Below, piece by piece: positions 1 to 7,694 of a stretch of DNA of 25,727 nt. Source of the stretch: Bacteroidota bacterium (GTDB lineage Bacteria > Bacteroidota > Bacteroidia > Chitinophagales > Chitinophagaceae); NCBI GenBank assembly GCA_947447835.1, contig CANFLP010000009.1, forward strand, positions 1 through 25,727. Direction: 5' to 3'. The notes under the pieces were generated by a model that had not been told where the DNA came from, did no database searches, and worked only from the letters and a program-made list of their open reading frames with translations. The number at the start of each line of letters is the position of its first letter. Position 1 is the first letter of the stretch. Both the position numbers and the translations under genes were made by a program.

Positions 1-284
1 ATGCGGTGATGTTCTTCCGGATCATTGGGTTCCCAAATAATTGCAGGTGTGTCACCATCTTTTTCTAAATGCCTGTCTAAACAGTTTTCGGTAATATTTA
101 ATTTACCTCCTTTAAACCATTCCACTTTTGGATCTTTAAAATTCCAATCAAGTGTTCGGTACCATTTTTTGCGCCAAACAAAATTCTCGGCAATCTCGTT
201 CCAAAACTCTTCTGGGTTGTCTATACTACGCTTGTAAGCTTCATGATATGCTTCAAGACTTTTAATTTGATACGGGTAGCTCAT
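1..284 (-). CDS. acs: Acetyl-CoA synthetase, N-terminal part (truncated by window edge)
   Basis: Reading leftward from the ATG at 284, the first 94 codons of an AMP-forming acetate:CoA ligase are present; the rest lies outside the window. The translation has the Acs N-terminal pattern: a PEEFW motif near the start, KVEWFKGGKLNITENCLDRH in the middle, and AIIWEPNDPEEH at the cut. This is the ACAS_N region that precedes the AMP-binding domain. Family knowledge: Acs converts acetate, ATP and CoA to acetyl-CoA in the cytoplasm through an acetyl-adenylate. The gene diverges from the zinc-ribbon gene at 408. A second, different acyl-CoA synthetase lies at 7695. Identity is confident from the N-terminus alone; the catalytic residues cannot be checked here. 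Confidence 0.92.
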   Translation of the reverse strand, partial: MSYPYQIKSLEAYHEAYKRSIDNPEEFWNEIAENFVWRKKWYRTLDWNFKDPKVEWFKGGKLNITENCLDRHLEKDGDTPAIIWEPNDPEEHHR

Positions 285-407
285 AGGTCATCGTTAGTTT
301 GTACAATAAAGTAACTTAATTTGATTCGCATGGCCACGAAATAGAAATTAAATTTTGCTAAATTGATATATAATTGCTAATTTAATATATCTAAATATTT
401 TAAGGCC
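285..407. promoter_or_regulatory. Divergent intergenic region between acs and the InsA-like gene
   Basis: This 123-base AT-rich gap must carry the promoters for both divergent genes. Rightward, TTTG at 354-357 and TAATTTAA at 378-385 are 20 bases apart, which fits Bacteroidota -33/-7 spacing, but the -7 box matches TAnnTTTG at only six of eight positions. Leftward I see no convincing match. No riboswitch-like structure is evident. The placement is secure; the individual promoter elements are weak. Confidence 0.35.
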
Positions 408-851
408 ATGAAAATCACCCTTTGTCCTAAATGTAAAAAAGATGAAATATCCAAAAGTGGTATTATAAATGGCCGTCAACGTTACCTTTGCAAGAAATGT
501 AAATATTATTTTACGGTCGAAAAAGAAGGCAAAAGTATAGACCCTTATTATGTAATTAAAGCATTGCAATTGCATATTGAAGGAGTTACTTACAGAGAAA
601 TTGAACGTATTTTAGGAGTAAGCCATGTAAGTGTTATGAATTGGGTCAGAAAATATAAAGTGAAGGCTCCAGAAAATTACGACTATCACCCAACTTATAA
701 AGTGTTAACGCATCAAGAGCTTATGGAGTATATGTCTCATGTAGAAAATGTAAAAAATCAAGGAATGATGATTACGGAATTGGGAGACAAATACATGATG
801 ATTAAATGGGAGCGATTTAGGGAAGAATCAGGTCCAAAACATATCCATTAA
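408..851 (+). CDS. Orphan InsA-like zinc-ribbon and helix-turn-helix protein
   Basis: A 147-residue protein with two CxxC pairs (C6/C9 and C28/C31) forming a zinc ribbon, followed by a helix-turn-helix at about residues 47-83 (YREIERILGVSHVSVMNWV). This arrangement matches the InsA part of IS1-family transposases. The remaining 60 or so residues are rich in Tyr, Met and Glu and contain no DDE catalytic domain. No insB-like frame follows, no terminal inverted repeats or target duplications were seen, and codon use resembles the neighbours. It is therefore probably a stable chromosomal DNA-binding protein derived from, or sharing an ancestor with, InsA. Its position between acs and the porin/symporter genes makes a local regulatory role reasonable, but that is inference. 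Automatic annotation would probably call it an IS1 transposase. Confidence 0.8.
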   Translation: MKITLCPKCKKDEISKSGIINGRQRYLCKKCKYYFTVEKEGKSIDPYYVIKALQLHIEGVTYREIERILGVSHVSVMNWVRKYKVKAPENYDYHPTYKVLTHQELMEYMSHVENVKNQGMMITELGDKYMMIKWERFREESGPKHIH

Positions 852-888
852 CTATATAATTACCAAAGCTATACATGAAATAGCAAAT

Positions 889-918
889 TTTGTTCAATAA
901 CGAGCTAGGTTAGACTTG
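889..918 (+). promoter_or_regulatory. Possible promoter of the porin-symporter operon
   Basis: TTTG at 889-892 and TAGACTTG at 911-918 are separated by 18 bases. This is close to the Bacteroidota pattern TTTG, 19-21 bases, TAnnTTTG, with one mismatch in the -7 box. The predicted start of transcription lies about 20 bases before the porin ATG. It was judged by eye only. Confidence 0.4.
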
Positions 919-944
919 CGAAAGCTTAACGAAAACTTGCTATT

Positions 945-2282
945 ATGAAAAAATTAGTCTTTTCTCTATGTGTATTGTTCAGTATCGCTGCCAATGCGCA
1001 AACGCCTGCTACAACTACTGATGCGAAGAAACCAGAAGTTAAAAAAGCAGCAGAAACTCCAGCCAACTGGGGTATTAAATTTGGAGGTTTTTTAAGAAAT
1101 GACATGTACTATGATTCACGTCAAGTTGTTTCTGCAAGACCTGCTAATCAAGGAGAGTTATTATTGTATCCTGCAAACAAATCGGCAGATTTGAACGGCA
1201 ATGATATTAATGCGACTCCCTCATTCAATGCTACAGCAATTACATCTAGACTTTCTGGTATCGTATCTGGTCCAGATGCATTTGGTGCAAAAACCTCGGG
1301 GTTATTGGAGGCAGAATTTTTTGGGAACGCCAATGGTAATGAAAATGTATTCCGTTTAAGACATGCTTATGCAAAATTAGATTGGGAAAATACGCAATTG
1401 GCATTTGGTCAATTTTGGCATCCTTTATTTGTAACGGATTGTTTTCCTGGAGTAGTAAGTTTTAATACAGGAATGCCTTTCCAACCTTTTGCTAGAAATC
1501 CGCAAGTTAGATTGACGCAAAAATTAGGAGGAAACTTTAATTTAATATTAGCAGCTGTATCTCAAACAGAGGCTTTTGTAAGCCCTGGATCTAGCACTGG
1601 TATTGCATTAGGGGCAAGTGCAGGTGCGCAAACATTTATTAATGACGCAGTCGTACCAAATGTTCATGCACAGTTACAATATAAAACACCAGCCTTGGTT
1701 GCGGGTGTTGCATTAGATTATAAAAATCTAAGACCTGCATTAAAAGTATTGTCGGCACCGGGTGCATCTACCTATTTAGCAACTAGTGAAAATGTAAGTA
1801 GTACAACCTTAGAAGCCTATGCAAAAATCACTACTAAGGATGTGATTTTAAAAGGAGAATATGTAAGAGGACAAAATTTATATGATCATTTAATGATGGG
1901 CGGTTATTTAGCTTATGGTGCTGTTCCTTCTATTTCTTATAAACCAATACAAGTAAACGCTATGTGGTTTGAAATGATAGGAACCGGTAAAAAAGTAATC
2001 CCAGGTTTATTTGTAGGGTATACTAGTAATGGGGGAAGCACCGAAGGCGGAACTGCTGTAGCAACGTATGCAAGAGGTATTGCAGCCAATGCAGCTTCCT
2101 TAGATCACATTTTTAGAATTGCACCTCGTATGGAGTTTATATCTGGTAAATTTAAATTTAGTACAGAGATTGAAATTACAAGCGCTGGTTATGGAACTGC
2201 AAATGCAACTGGCCGAGTGCCAACAGTAGCAACTGATGTTACCAATACAAGATTATTATTTGTTACAACCTATTCATTTTAA
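945..2282 (+). CDS. Outer-membrane porin-like beta-barrel protein
   Basis: A 445-residue exported protein. Residues 1-18 form a Sec signal peptide (Lys-Lys, hydrophobic core, ANA before Q19), followed by a short Ala/Thr/Lys-rich linker. The rest alternates polar and hydrophobic strands, has aromatic girdle residues, and ends in Phe (TTYSF), as expected of a barrel inserted by BAM. The stretch with LRHAYAKLDW and LAFGQFWHPLF near residues 140-165 resembles the DcaP-like/OmpL-like porins that often accompany carboxylate transporters. It lies 37 bases before the MFS gene in the same direction, suggesting that it supplies the outer-membrane channel for that symporter's substrate. The barrel call is sound; substrate and subfamily are inferred. 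Confidence 0.8.
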   Translation: MKKLVFSLCVLFSIAANAQTPATTTDAKKPEVKKAAETPANWGIKFGGFLRNDMYYDSRQVVSARPANQGELLLYPANKSADLNGNDINATPSFNATAITSRLSGIVSGPDAFGAKTSGLLEAEFFGNANGNENVFRLRHAYAKLDWENTQLAFGQFWHPLFVTDCFPGVVSFNTGMPFQPFARNPQVRLTQKLGGNFNLILAAVSQTEAFVSPGSSTGIALGASAGAQTFINDAVVPNVHAQLQYKTPALVAGVALDYKNLRPALKVLSAPGASTYLATSENVSSTTLEAYAKITTKDVILKGEYVRGQNLYDHLMMGGYLAYGAVPSISYKPIQVNAMWFEMIGTGKKVIPGLFVGYTSNGGSTEGGTAVATYARGIAANAASLDHIFRIAPRMEFISGKFKFSTEIEITSAGYGTANATGRVPTVATDVTNTRLLFVTTYSF

Positions 2283-2319
2283 AGAAATATCTTAACTTAA
2301 ACACACAAACGAAAGCCAT

Positions 2320-4020
2320 ATGAGTAATTCAAATGAAAACAAAGGCATTGGATTTATTATCGGTGCCTCTTCGGTCGGAACACTAATTGAGTGGTACGAC
2401 TTTTACATCTTCGGTATGTTAGCAACCATTATATCGAAGCAGTTCTTCCCTGCTGATGCAGGAACATCGGCTCTGTTAAGTACTTTAGCCATTTTCGCGG
2501 CGGGTTTTATCGTACGCCCTTTTGGTGCCTTGGTATTTGGTAGACTAGGTGATTTAATTGGACGTAAGCACACATTTTTACTTACACTAGTAATTATGGG
2601 TGGCTCCACTTTTGCCATAGGTTTGGTTCCAGGTTTTGCAACAATAGGATGGGCTGCGCCAATTATTGTATTGGTATTGCGCTTATTACAAGGCTTGGCA
2701 TTGGGTGGTGAATATGGTGGCGCTGCAACTTATGTTGCTGAACATGCACCAGCAGAAAGAAGGGGCTATTGGACCAGTTGGATTCAAACAACTGCAACCT
2801 TAGGCTTATTTCTTTCTTTGGGTATAATCATCTTAATCCGTTCTAGTCAAGGTGTTGAAAAATTTAGTGCTGAATGGGGTGGATGGAGATATCCATTTTG
2901 GATTTCAATTGTATTGGTTGGTATTTCTGTTTTAATTAGAATGAAGATGAGTGAATCACCTATGTTCACAAAATTAAAATCGGAAGGGAAAACCTCGGTA
3001 AATCCTTTAAAAGAAAGCTTTGGACACAAAGCCAATTTTAAAATGGTTTTATTAGCATTGTTTGGTGCTGTTATGGGCCAAGGTGTAATTTGGTATACAG
3101 GTCAGTTTTATGCACAAAGTTTTATTGAAACAGTATGTAAAGTTGAGTTTGTTCAATCCAGAAATCTGATGCTTTGGGCTATCTTATTTGCAACACCATT
3201 CTTCGTAATTTTTGGATATTTAAGTGATCGTATTGGTCGTAAATGGATTATGATGGCAGGTATGTTAGCAGGTATCTTAACCTATCGTCCTATCTATCAA
3301 CATTTTTTAGATGTAACAAATGTAAAAAACAGGGTAGAAAAAATTGATTTAGCAAACACTGTTACTTCGCCATTATTGGCAAGTATAGATGCAAAGGACA
3401 AAACAAAAGTATATATCATACATAAATTTGATACCGCCTATACCGATGGTGCACACTTTAAGTACACTAAAACAGATACATTGCATTTAGCTGCCGAATA
3501 CACCGGTGCTGATGCAGGCTCGGTAGTTTACACGCAAGTAAATAAAGCAGATAGCACTAAGACGGATACTTTAACAGCAAAAGTTAAAGCACCACTTGGT
3601 GCTGTATTGGATTCTACAAAAATTGCAGCTTTTGTCGTTGCCTCTAAGTCTATTAAACCAAATGTAGTTGTTGAAAAAACGATGGACTCTTCTACATTCT
3701 GGAATTTAGTATTATTGATTTTTGTTCAAATATTGTATGTTACCATGGTTTATGGTCCAATTGCAGCATTCCTTGTAGAAATGTTCCCAACTAAAATCCG
3801 ATACACATCTATGTCATTGCCTTATCATATTGGTAACGGCGTATTTGGTGGATTAGTTCCATTCTTGGGTACATTAATTGTAGAATTCACAAAAACAGCA
3901 GACAAGCCAGCAGGTGATCCGTTAGCTGGTTTATGGTATCCAATTGGAGTCGCTACAGTTTGTTTGTTTATTGGTGTCATCTATTTGACAAACAAGGTGG
4001 ATAAAAATGTAATGGATTAA
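2320..4020 (+). CDS. MHS-family MFS proton symporter with a large insert
   Basis: A 566-residue inner-membrane transporter of the metabolite:H+ symporter group (relatives: ProP, KgtP, ShiA). Visible marks are the IEWYDFYIFG motif in the first helix (about 22-32), motif A GRLGDLIGRK (74-83), RLLQGLALGGEYGG (121-134), and the second motif-A copy YLSDRIGRK (300-308). Residues about 325-458 form a soluble Lys/Thr/Asp-rich insert between helices 9 and 10, which by MFS topology faces the periplasm. This makes the protein 100 or more residues longer than ProP-type relatives. Co-directional genes are the porin upstream and a small membrane protein 20 bases downstream. The neighbouring acyl-CoA synthetases suggest a monocarboxylate or related organic acid as substrate; the sequence alone does not show it. 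Confidence 0.9.
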   Translation: MSNSNENKGIGFIIGASSVGTLIEWYDFYIFGMLATIISKQFFPADAGTSALLSTLAIFAAGFIVRPFGALVFGRLGDLIGRKHTFLLTLVIMGGSTFAIGLVPGFATIGWAAPIIVLVLRLLQGLALGGEYGGAATYVAEHAPAERRGYWTSWIQTTATLGLFLSLGIIILIRSSQGVEKFSAEWGGWRYPFWISIVLVGISVLIRMKMSESPMFTKLKSEGKTSVNPLKESFGHKANFKMVLLALFGAVMGQGVIWYTGQFYAQSFIETVCKVEFVQSRNLMLWAILFATPFFVIFGYLSDRIGRKWIMMAGMLAGILTYRPIYQHFLDVTNVKNRVEKIDLANTVTSPLLASIDAKDKTKVYIIHKFDTAYTDGAHFKYTKTDTLHLAAEYTGADAGSVVYTQVNKADSTKTDTLTAKVKAPLGAVLDSTKIAAFVVASKSIKPNVVVEKTMDSSTFWNLVLLIFVQILYVTMVYGPIAAFLVEMFPTKIRYTSMSLPYHIGNGVFGGLVPFLGTLIVEFTKTADKPAGDPLAGLWYPIGVATVCLFIGVIYLTNKVDKNVMD

Positions 4021-4040
4021 TTAACAACAAAAACAAAATT

Positions 4041-4292
4041 ATGAATAGTATTAAAAAAATATTAGGCTTGGTTTGGATGATATTATCACCATCCTTAATT
4101 TATTTCCTAGCAACACAGGCTATTGCAAAAATTGGAGCTGCTAGCGAAGCAATAAAAGCTAACGTTACGCTACAATGGGCAATCATCTTGATTATTTTCA
4201 CTCCTATCTGTATTGGATTTTTCATTTTTGGGTTTTATGCAGTGAAGGGTGAATACGATCATTTGCCTGAAAGTTCTGCTGACTTAGCATAG
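4041..4292 (+). CDS. Small two-helix membrane protein, symporter partner candidate
   Basis: An 83-residue protein with two hydrophobic helices (about residues 8-30 and 45-67), a short loop between them, and an acidic tail (GEYDHLPESSADLA). It starts 20 bases after the MFS stop and ends just before a terminator, so it is the last gene of the porin-symporter unit. I recall small uncharacterised families of this size beside MHS transporters in Bacteroidota but cannot confirm a family name here. An accessory-subunit role is inferred from position only. Confidence 0.75.
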   Translation: MNSIKKILGLVWMILSPSLIYFLATQAIAKIGAASEAIKANVTLQWAIILIIFTPICIGFFIFGFYAVKGEYDHLPESSADLA

Positions 4293-4310
4293 GTTTAAAA
4301 ATCAATTGTA

Positions 4311-4347
4311 ACAAGGCCAGCAGTATCTCCTGCTGGTTTTGTTTTTT
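4311..4347 (+). terminator. Intrinsic terminator after the porin-symporter unit
   Basis: A hairpin with arms 4311-4323 and 4330-4342 (core CCAGCAG/CTGCTGG, extended by two G-T and four Watson-Crick pairs), a six-base loop, and a T-rich tail to 4347. It separates the porin-symporter operon from the sensor operon that follows. Confidence 0.85.
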
Positions 4348-4388
4348 GTATAGAATAGATTAAATTTAACCAATCCCAATTTTGATAC

Positions 4389-4589
4389 ATGCAACAAGAA
4401 AGAAAAGGTCAAAAGTTAATATTTGCCAGCATTATTTTTGTCATTGCTATTAGCTATCCTTTTTTAACTATTGCTAATACAAAAAAGAATTGGATGCATA
4501 TTCCTATTTTGTATTTGTATTTATTTGGTGTTTGGCTGGTTTTTATAATTTGGGTTGCCATTATTGCTGACCGAAAATCTAGAAAATGA
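4389..4589 (+). CDS. Small two-helix membrane protein preceding the sensor kinase
   Basis: A 66-residue protein with two hydrophobic helices (about 10-28 and 37-60) and a basic C-terminus (DRKSRK). Its stop codon overlaps the start of the sensor kinase gene (ATGA at 4586-4589), so the two are translationally coupled and probably made in matched amounts. Small two-helix proteins are known companions of some sodium:solute symporters, and this one sits directly before a symporter-like sensor. A role as a subunit or stabiliser of that sensor is therefore a reasonable inference. I do not recognise the family. Confidence 0.75.
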   Translation: MQQERKGQKLIFASIIFVIAISYPFLTIANTKKNWMHIPILYLYLFGVWLVFIIWVAIIADRKSRK

Positions 4590-7300
4590 ATCACTGGTTT
4601 ATTTTAATATGTTCTTTAGGCTACCTTTTGCTATTATTTGGCATTGCAAATTGGGTGGAGAAGTCTACCAATAGAGGCTTGAGACTTATTAATAATCCTT
4701 ATGTATATGCGTTGTCAATGGCAGTGTATTGTACTGCATGGACTTTTTATGGAAGTGTAGGAAGGGCAACGGTTTCGGGTGTTGAGTTTTTATACATTTA
4801 TTTGGGACCTAGTTTGGGTGCTCCCTTGGTTTTTTTAATGCTGCGAAAAATTATTAGAATATCTAAGACACATAGTATTACAAGTATTGCAGATTTTATT
4901 TCAACGCGTTATGGAAAGAACATTTCATTAGGAGCAATTGTTACGGTATTGTGCATAACTGGAATCATTCCTTATATAGCCATCCAATTAAAAGCAATTA
5001 GCGATAGCATTAATACCATCACAAGTATTACAACCAATGATATTAATTTGGTGAATAATGGGATAGGTTCAAATAATTCAGTCATTTTTTTATTAGTAAT
5101 TGGCATTACTGTTTTTATTATTTTGTTTGGCACAAGAAAAGTAGATGCAACTGAAAAGCATGAAGGTATGATGGTGGCTATTGCTTTTGAATCGGTGATA
5201 AAACTTTTTGCATTTTTAATTGCAGGTGCTGCAATAGTTTACGTCTTATTTAACGGTTGGGACGACTTGTTTTTAAAAGCGTCCACCTTGCCAACGCATG
5301 ATGTAATCAGTTCCTTACAAGGTGAGCATATCTATTTTCATTTATTCTTATTGATGACTTTGTCCTTATTTGCAGTCTTATTTTTACCAAGGCAATTTCA
5401 GGTTGCAGTGGTAGAAAATGTAAACGAGGATCATCTTAAAAAAGCAGTGTGGCTTTTCCCTTTATATCTATTACTTATCAATATTTTTGTATTACCCGTT
5501 TCTATTGCAGGGGGTATTCATTTTGGCTCAAAAGCGGTGAATGCGGATACTTATATACTAGCCTTGCCAATGCTCATGAAAAGTAATTGGCTTACCTTAT
5601 TGGTTTATATAGGCGGATTTTCTGCAGCAAGTAGTATGATTATTATAGAAACCATTGCTTTAACAACCATGGTGAGTAATAATATAGTTGCCCCTATTTT
5701 TTTTAGCTTAATTAACTTGCAAGACAATATTGACAAAGGCATTCGTAATTGGTTAAAAACTACCCGAAGAATAGGGATTATTGTAATAATGATATTGGCT
5801 TATCTATTTGAAAGATATGTAGCAGAAAAATTCTCTCTTGTTTCTATTGGGCTAGTTTCATTTGTTGCAGTAGCGCAATTTGCGCCTTCTATTATTGGAG
5901 GCGTGTATTGGAAGCGCGCTACTAAACAGGGATCATTATTAAGTATTATCATTGGGTTTATTGTTTGGTTTTATACGTTGGTCATTCCTTCGATTGTAGA
6001 AGCTGGGTACTTGCCACACACTATTATTCAGAATGGTCCATGGGGCATTGGTTTGCTCAATCCTACAGCCTTATTTGGGTTAACTGGGTTTGATTTAATA
6101 ACACATGGTTTTATGTGGAGTATTCTTATTAATGCGGTCTGTTTTTTCGGCGTCTCTTTGGCAACCGAACGTACGCCACAAGAAATTTACCAGGCCGAAT
6201 TATTTGTGGATGTATTTAAACAAACGAATGTAGCTGACAATGGGAATTGGGTATTAAACAGGACAGCTAGTATGTTGGACCTAAAAACACTTATGTTGAA
6301 CTTATTGGGTACAGATAAGACTGCACAGTTACTTGCTTCCTATGAAAAAAGACATAAACTTGAATTAACTAGGCTTGACCAAGCCCCGCCTCATTTAATT
6401 AGTGTTATAGAGAAAGTACTATCTGGGAATATAGGCTCGGCTACTGCCAAATTAATGATCAATAATATTGTTAGGCAAAAAGAAGTGGGCTTGCAGGAAG
6501 TGCTTAGTATTATTAAAGAATCACAAGAGGTTAAAGCCTCTAATATTGAATTAAAAAAAGAATCATCTGCGTTAAATAAATTAACTGAGGAATTACGTGT
6601 CGTGAACAATCAGTTGAAGAGAATGGATGAAATGAAAGATGAGTTTTTATATACCGTTACACATGAAATTCGCACCCCGCTTACTTCTATAAGAGCTTTA
6701 AGTGAAATTTTACAAGATAATCCCGATTTAGAGGAGGAAGAAAAAAATACTTATTTAGAAGCGGTGGTAAAAGAGACCGAAAGATTAAGCCATTTAATTA
6801 CCCAGGTGTTGAATTTAGAACGATATGAAAGTGGCCGTCAAAAATTAAACATTGTTTCATTTGACTTAAATGAAGCCGTAATGGAAGTTTTAAACACGAC
6901 CGATTCATTACGTAAAGAAAAAGGGTTAAAGTGGCAACTGGCAATTTCTTCTCTTCCTAATATTAAAGGAGATAAGGATTTATTAAAGCAAGTTGTTTAT
7001 AATTTAGTAACCAATGCGATCAAGTTTGCCAAACTACAAATTATAGTATCTGGTTTTGTAGAGCAGCATTTTGTTATTATTAAAGTTATTGATGACGGGG
7101 AAGGCGTGGCATCGGAATGGCATGAATTAATTTTTGATAAATTTTTCCAAGCACAAAATCAGACCCTAAAAAAACCGGAAGGCAGTGGCCTAGGATTGGC
7201 AATTAGCAAAAGAATTATTGAAATGCATAACGGTAAAATATGGGTGGAGAGTACGCCAGGACAGGGTGCTACATTCTGTATTAAAATACCATTAATTTAA
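4586..7300 (+). CDS. CbrA/CrbS-type sensor: symporter domain fused to histidine kinase
   Basis: A 904-residue membrane protein. Residues about 1-530 are a sodium:solute symporter domain with some 13 helices; YCTAWTFYGSVG and ITSIADFISTRYGK are typical of the CbrA/CrbS group. Residues about 560-640 match the STAC linker (LLGTDKTAQLL; SGNIGSATAKLMI). A coiled stretch leads to the HisKA domain with His693 in VTHEIRTPLTS, then a HATPase domain with DDGEGV and GSGLGLAISK. I see no PAS domain. In Pseudomonas and Vibrio such proteins sense nutrients (CbrA: carbon/nitrogen balance, histidine; CrbS: acetate switch) and control genes including acs. It is coupled to the small gene upstream and followed by a receiver and an acyl-CoA synthetase. 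Whether it transports as well as senses is unknown. Confidence 0.93.
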   Translation: MNHWFILICSLGYLLLLFGIANWVEKSTNRGLRLINNPYVYALSMAVYCTAWTFYGSVGRATVSGVEFLYIYLGPSLGAPLVFLMLRKIIRISKTHSITSIADFISTRYGKNISLGAIVTVLCITGIIPYIAIQLKAISDSINTITSITTNDINLVNNGIGSNNSVIFLLVIGITVFIILFGTRKVDATEKHEGMMVAIAFESVIKLFAFLIAGAAIVYVLFNGWDDLFLKASTLPTHDVISSLQGEHIYFHLFLLMTLSLFAVLFLPRQFQVAVVENVNEDHLKKAVWLFPLYLLLINIFVLPVSIAGGIHFGSKAVNADTYILALPMLMKSNWLTLLVYIGGFSAASSMIIIETIALTTMVSNNIVAPIFFSLINLQDNIDKGIRNWLKTTRRIGIIVIMILAYLFERYVAEKFSLVSIGLVSFVAVAQFAPSIIGGVYWKRATKQGSLLSIIIGFIVWFYTLVIPSIVEAGYLPHTIIQNGPWGIGLLNPTALFGLTGFDLITHGFMWSILINAVCFFGVSLATERTPQEIYQAELFVDVFKQTNVADNGNWVLNRTASMLDLKTLMLNLLGTDKTAQLLASYEKRHKLELTRLDQAPPHLISVIEKVLSGNIGSATAKLMINNIVRQKEVGLQEVLSIIKESQEVKASNIELKKESSALNKLTEELRVVNNQLKRMDEMKDEFLYTVTHEIRTPLTSIRALSEILQDNPDLEEEEKNTYLEAVVKETERLSHLITQVLNLERYESGRQKLNIVSFDLNEAVMEVLNTTDSLRKEKGLKWQLAISSLPNIKGDKDLLKQVVYNLVTNAIKFAKLQIIVSGFVEQHFVIIKVIDDGEGVASEWHELIFDKFFQAQNQTLKKPEGSGLGLAISKRIIEMHNGKIWVESTPGQGATFCIKIPLI

Positions 7301-7312
7301 AAATGAATAATA

Positions 7313-7690
7313 GTGAGTGAGATACCTAAAATATTAGTAGTTGATGATGATCCATTTATTTTAATGTCCCTAGAATTTTTAATGAAAAAATCGGGATACA
7401 AAGTTGTGATTGCGCGCAATGGTACGGAGGCTTTAAATGCATTGTCATTAGATCCTCCCAATTTAGTTTTGTTGGATATTATGATGCCAGATGTAGATGG
7501 GTACGCCATTTGCGAACATATAAAGTCAACGCCAATGCTAGCTGCAACAAAAGTGATTTTTTTATCTGCTAAAACTAAGCAGGTAGATATTCAAAAAGGG
7601 TACGATGTAGGGGCAGATTTATTTATTACCAAGCCATTTAGTACAAGAACTTTAAAACAACAGGTTTCTGATTTATTGAATAAAAAATAG
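7313..7690 (+). CDS. Stand-alone receiver (response regulator without output domain)
   Basis: A 125-residue single receiver domain: acidic pocket D11-D13, phospho-acceptor D55 (LLDIMMPD), a conserved Ser in FLSAK and Lys in TKPF. The sequence ends with the receiver fold, so there is no DNA-binding or enzymatic output. The start is GTG at 7313; the in-frame TGA at 7304 rules out an upstream start, and the ATG at 7303 is in another frame and stops after five codons. The gene lies 12 bases after the symporter-kinase, which makes it the obvious partner of His693. CbrB and CrbR carry DNA-binding domains, so the wiring here must differ: a phosphorelay intermediate, a protein-protein regulator, or a phosphate sink. 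Confidence 0.92.
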   Translation: MSEIPKILVVDDDPFILMSLEFLMKKSGYKVVIARNGTEALNALSLDPPNLVLLDIMMPDVDGYAICEHIKSTPMLAATKVIFLSAKTKQVDIQKGYDVGADLFITKPFSTRTLKQQVSDLLNKK

Positions 7691-7694
7691 GGAT

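Noticed and set aside
329..410. CATGGCC and GGCCATG as an operator pair
   Set aside because: Two 7-base copies about 70 bases apart, one of which contains the start codon; too short and too far apart to support a regulatory claim.
408..851. A complete IS1-family insertion sequence
   Set aside because: Only an InsA-like protein is present; there is no DDE transposase frame, no frameshift site leading into one, and no inverted repeats or target duplication flanking it.
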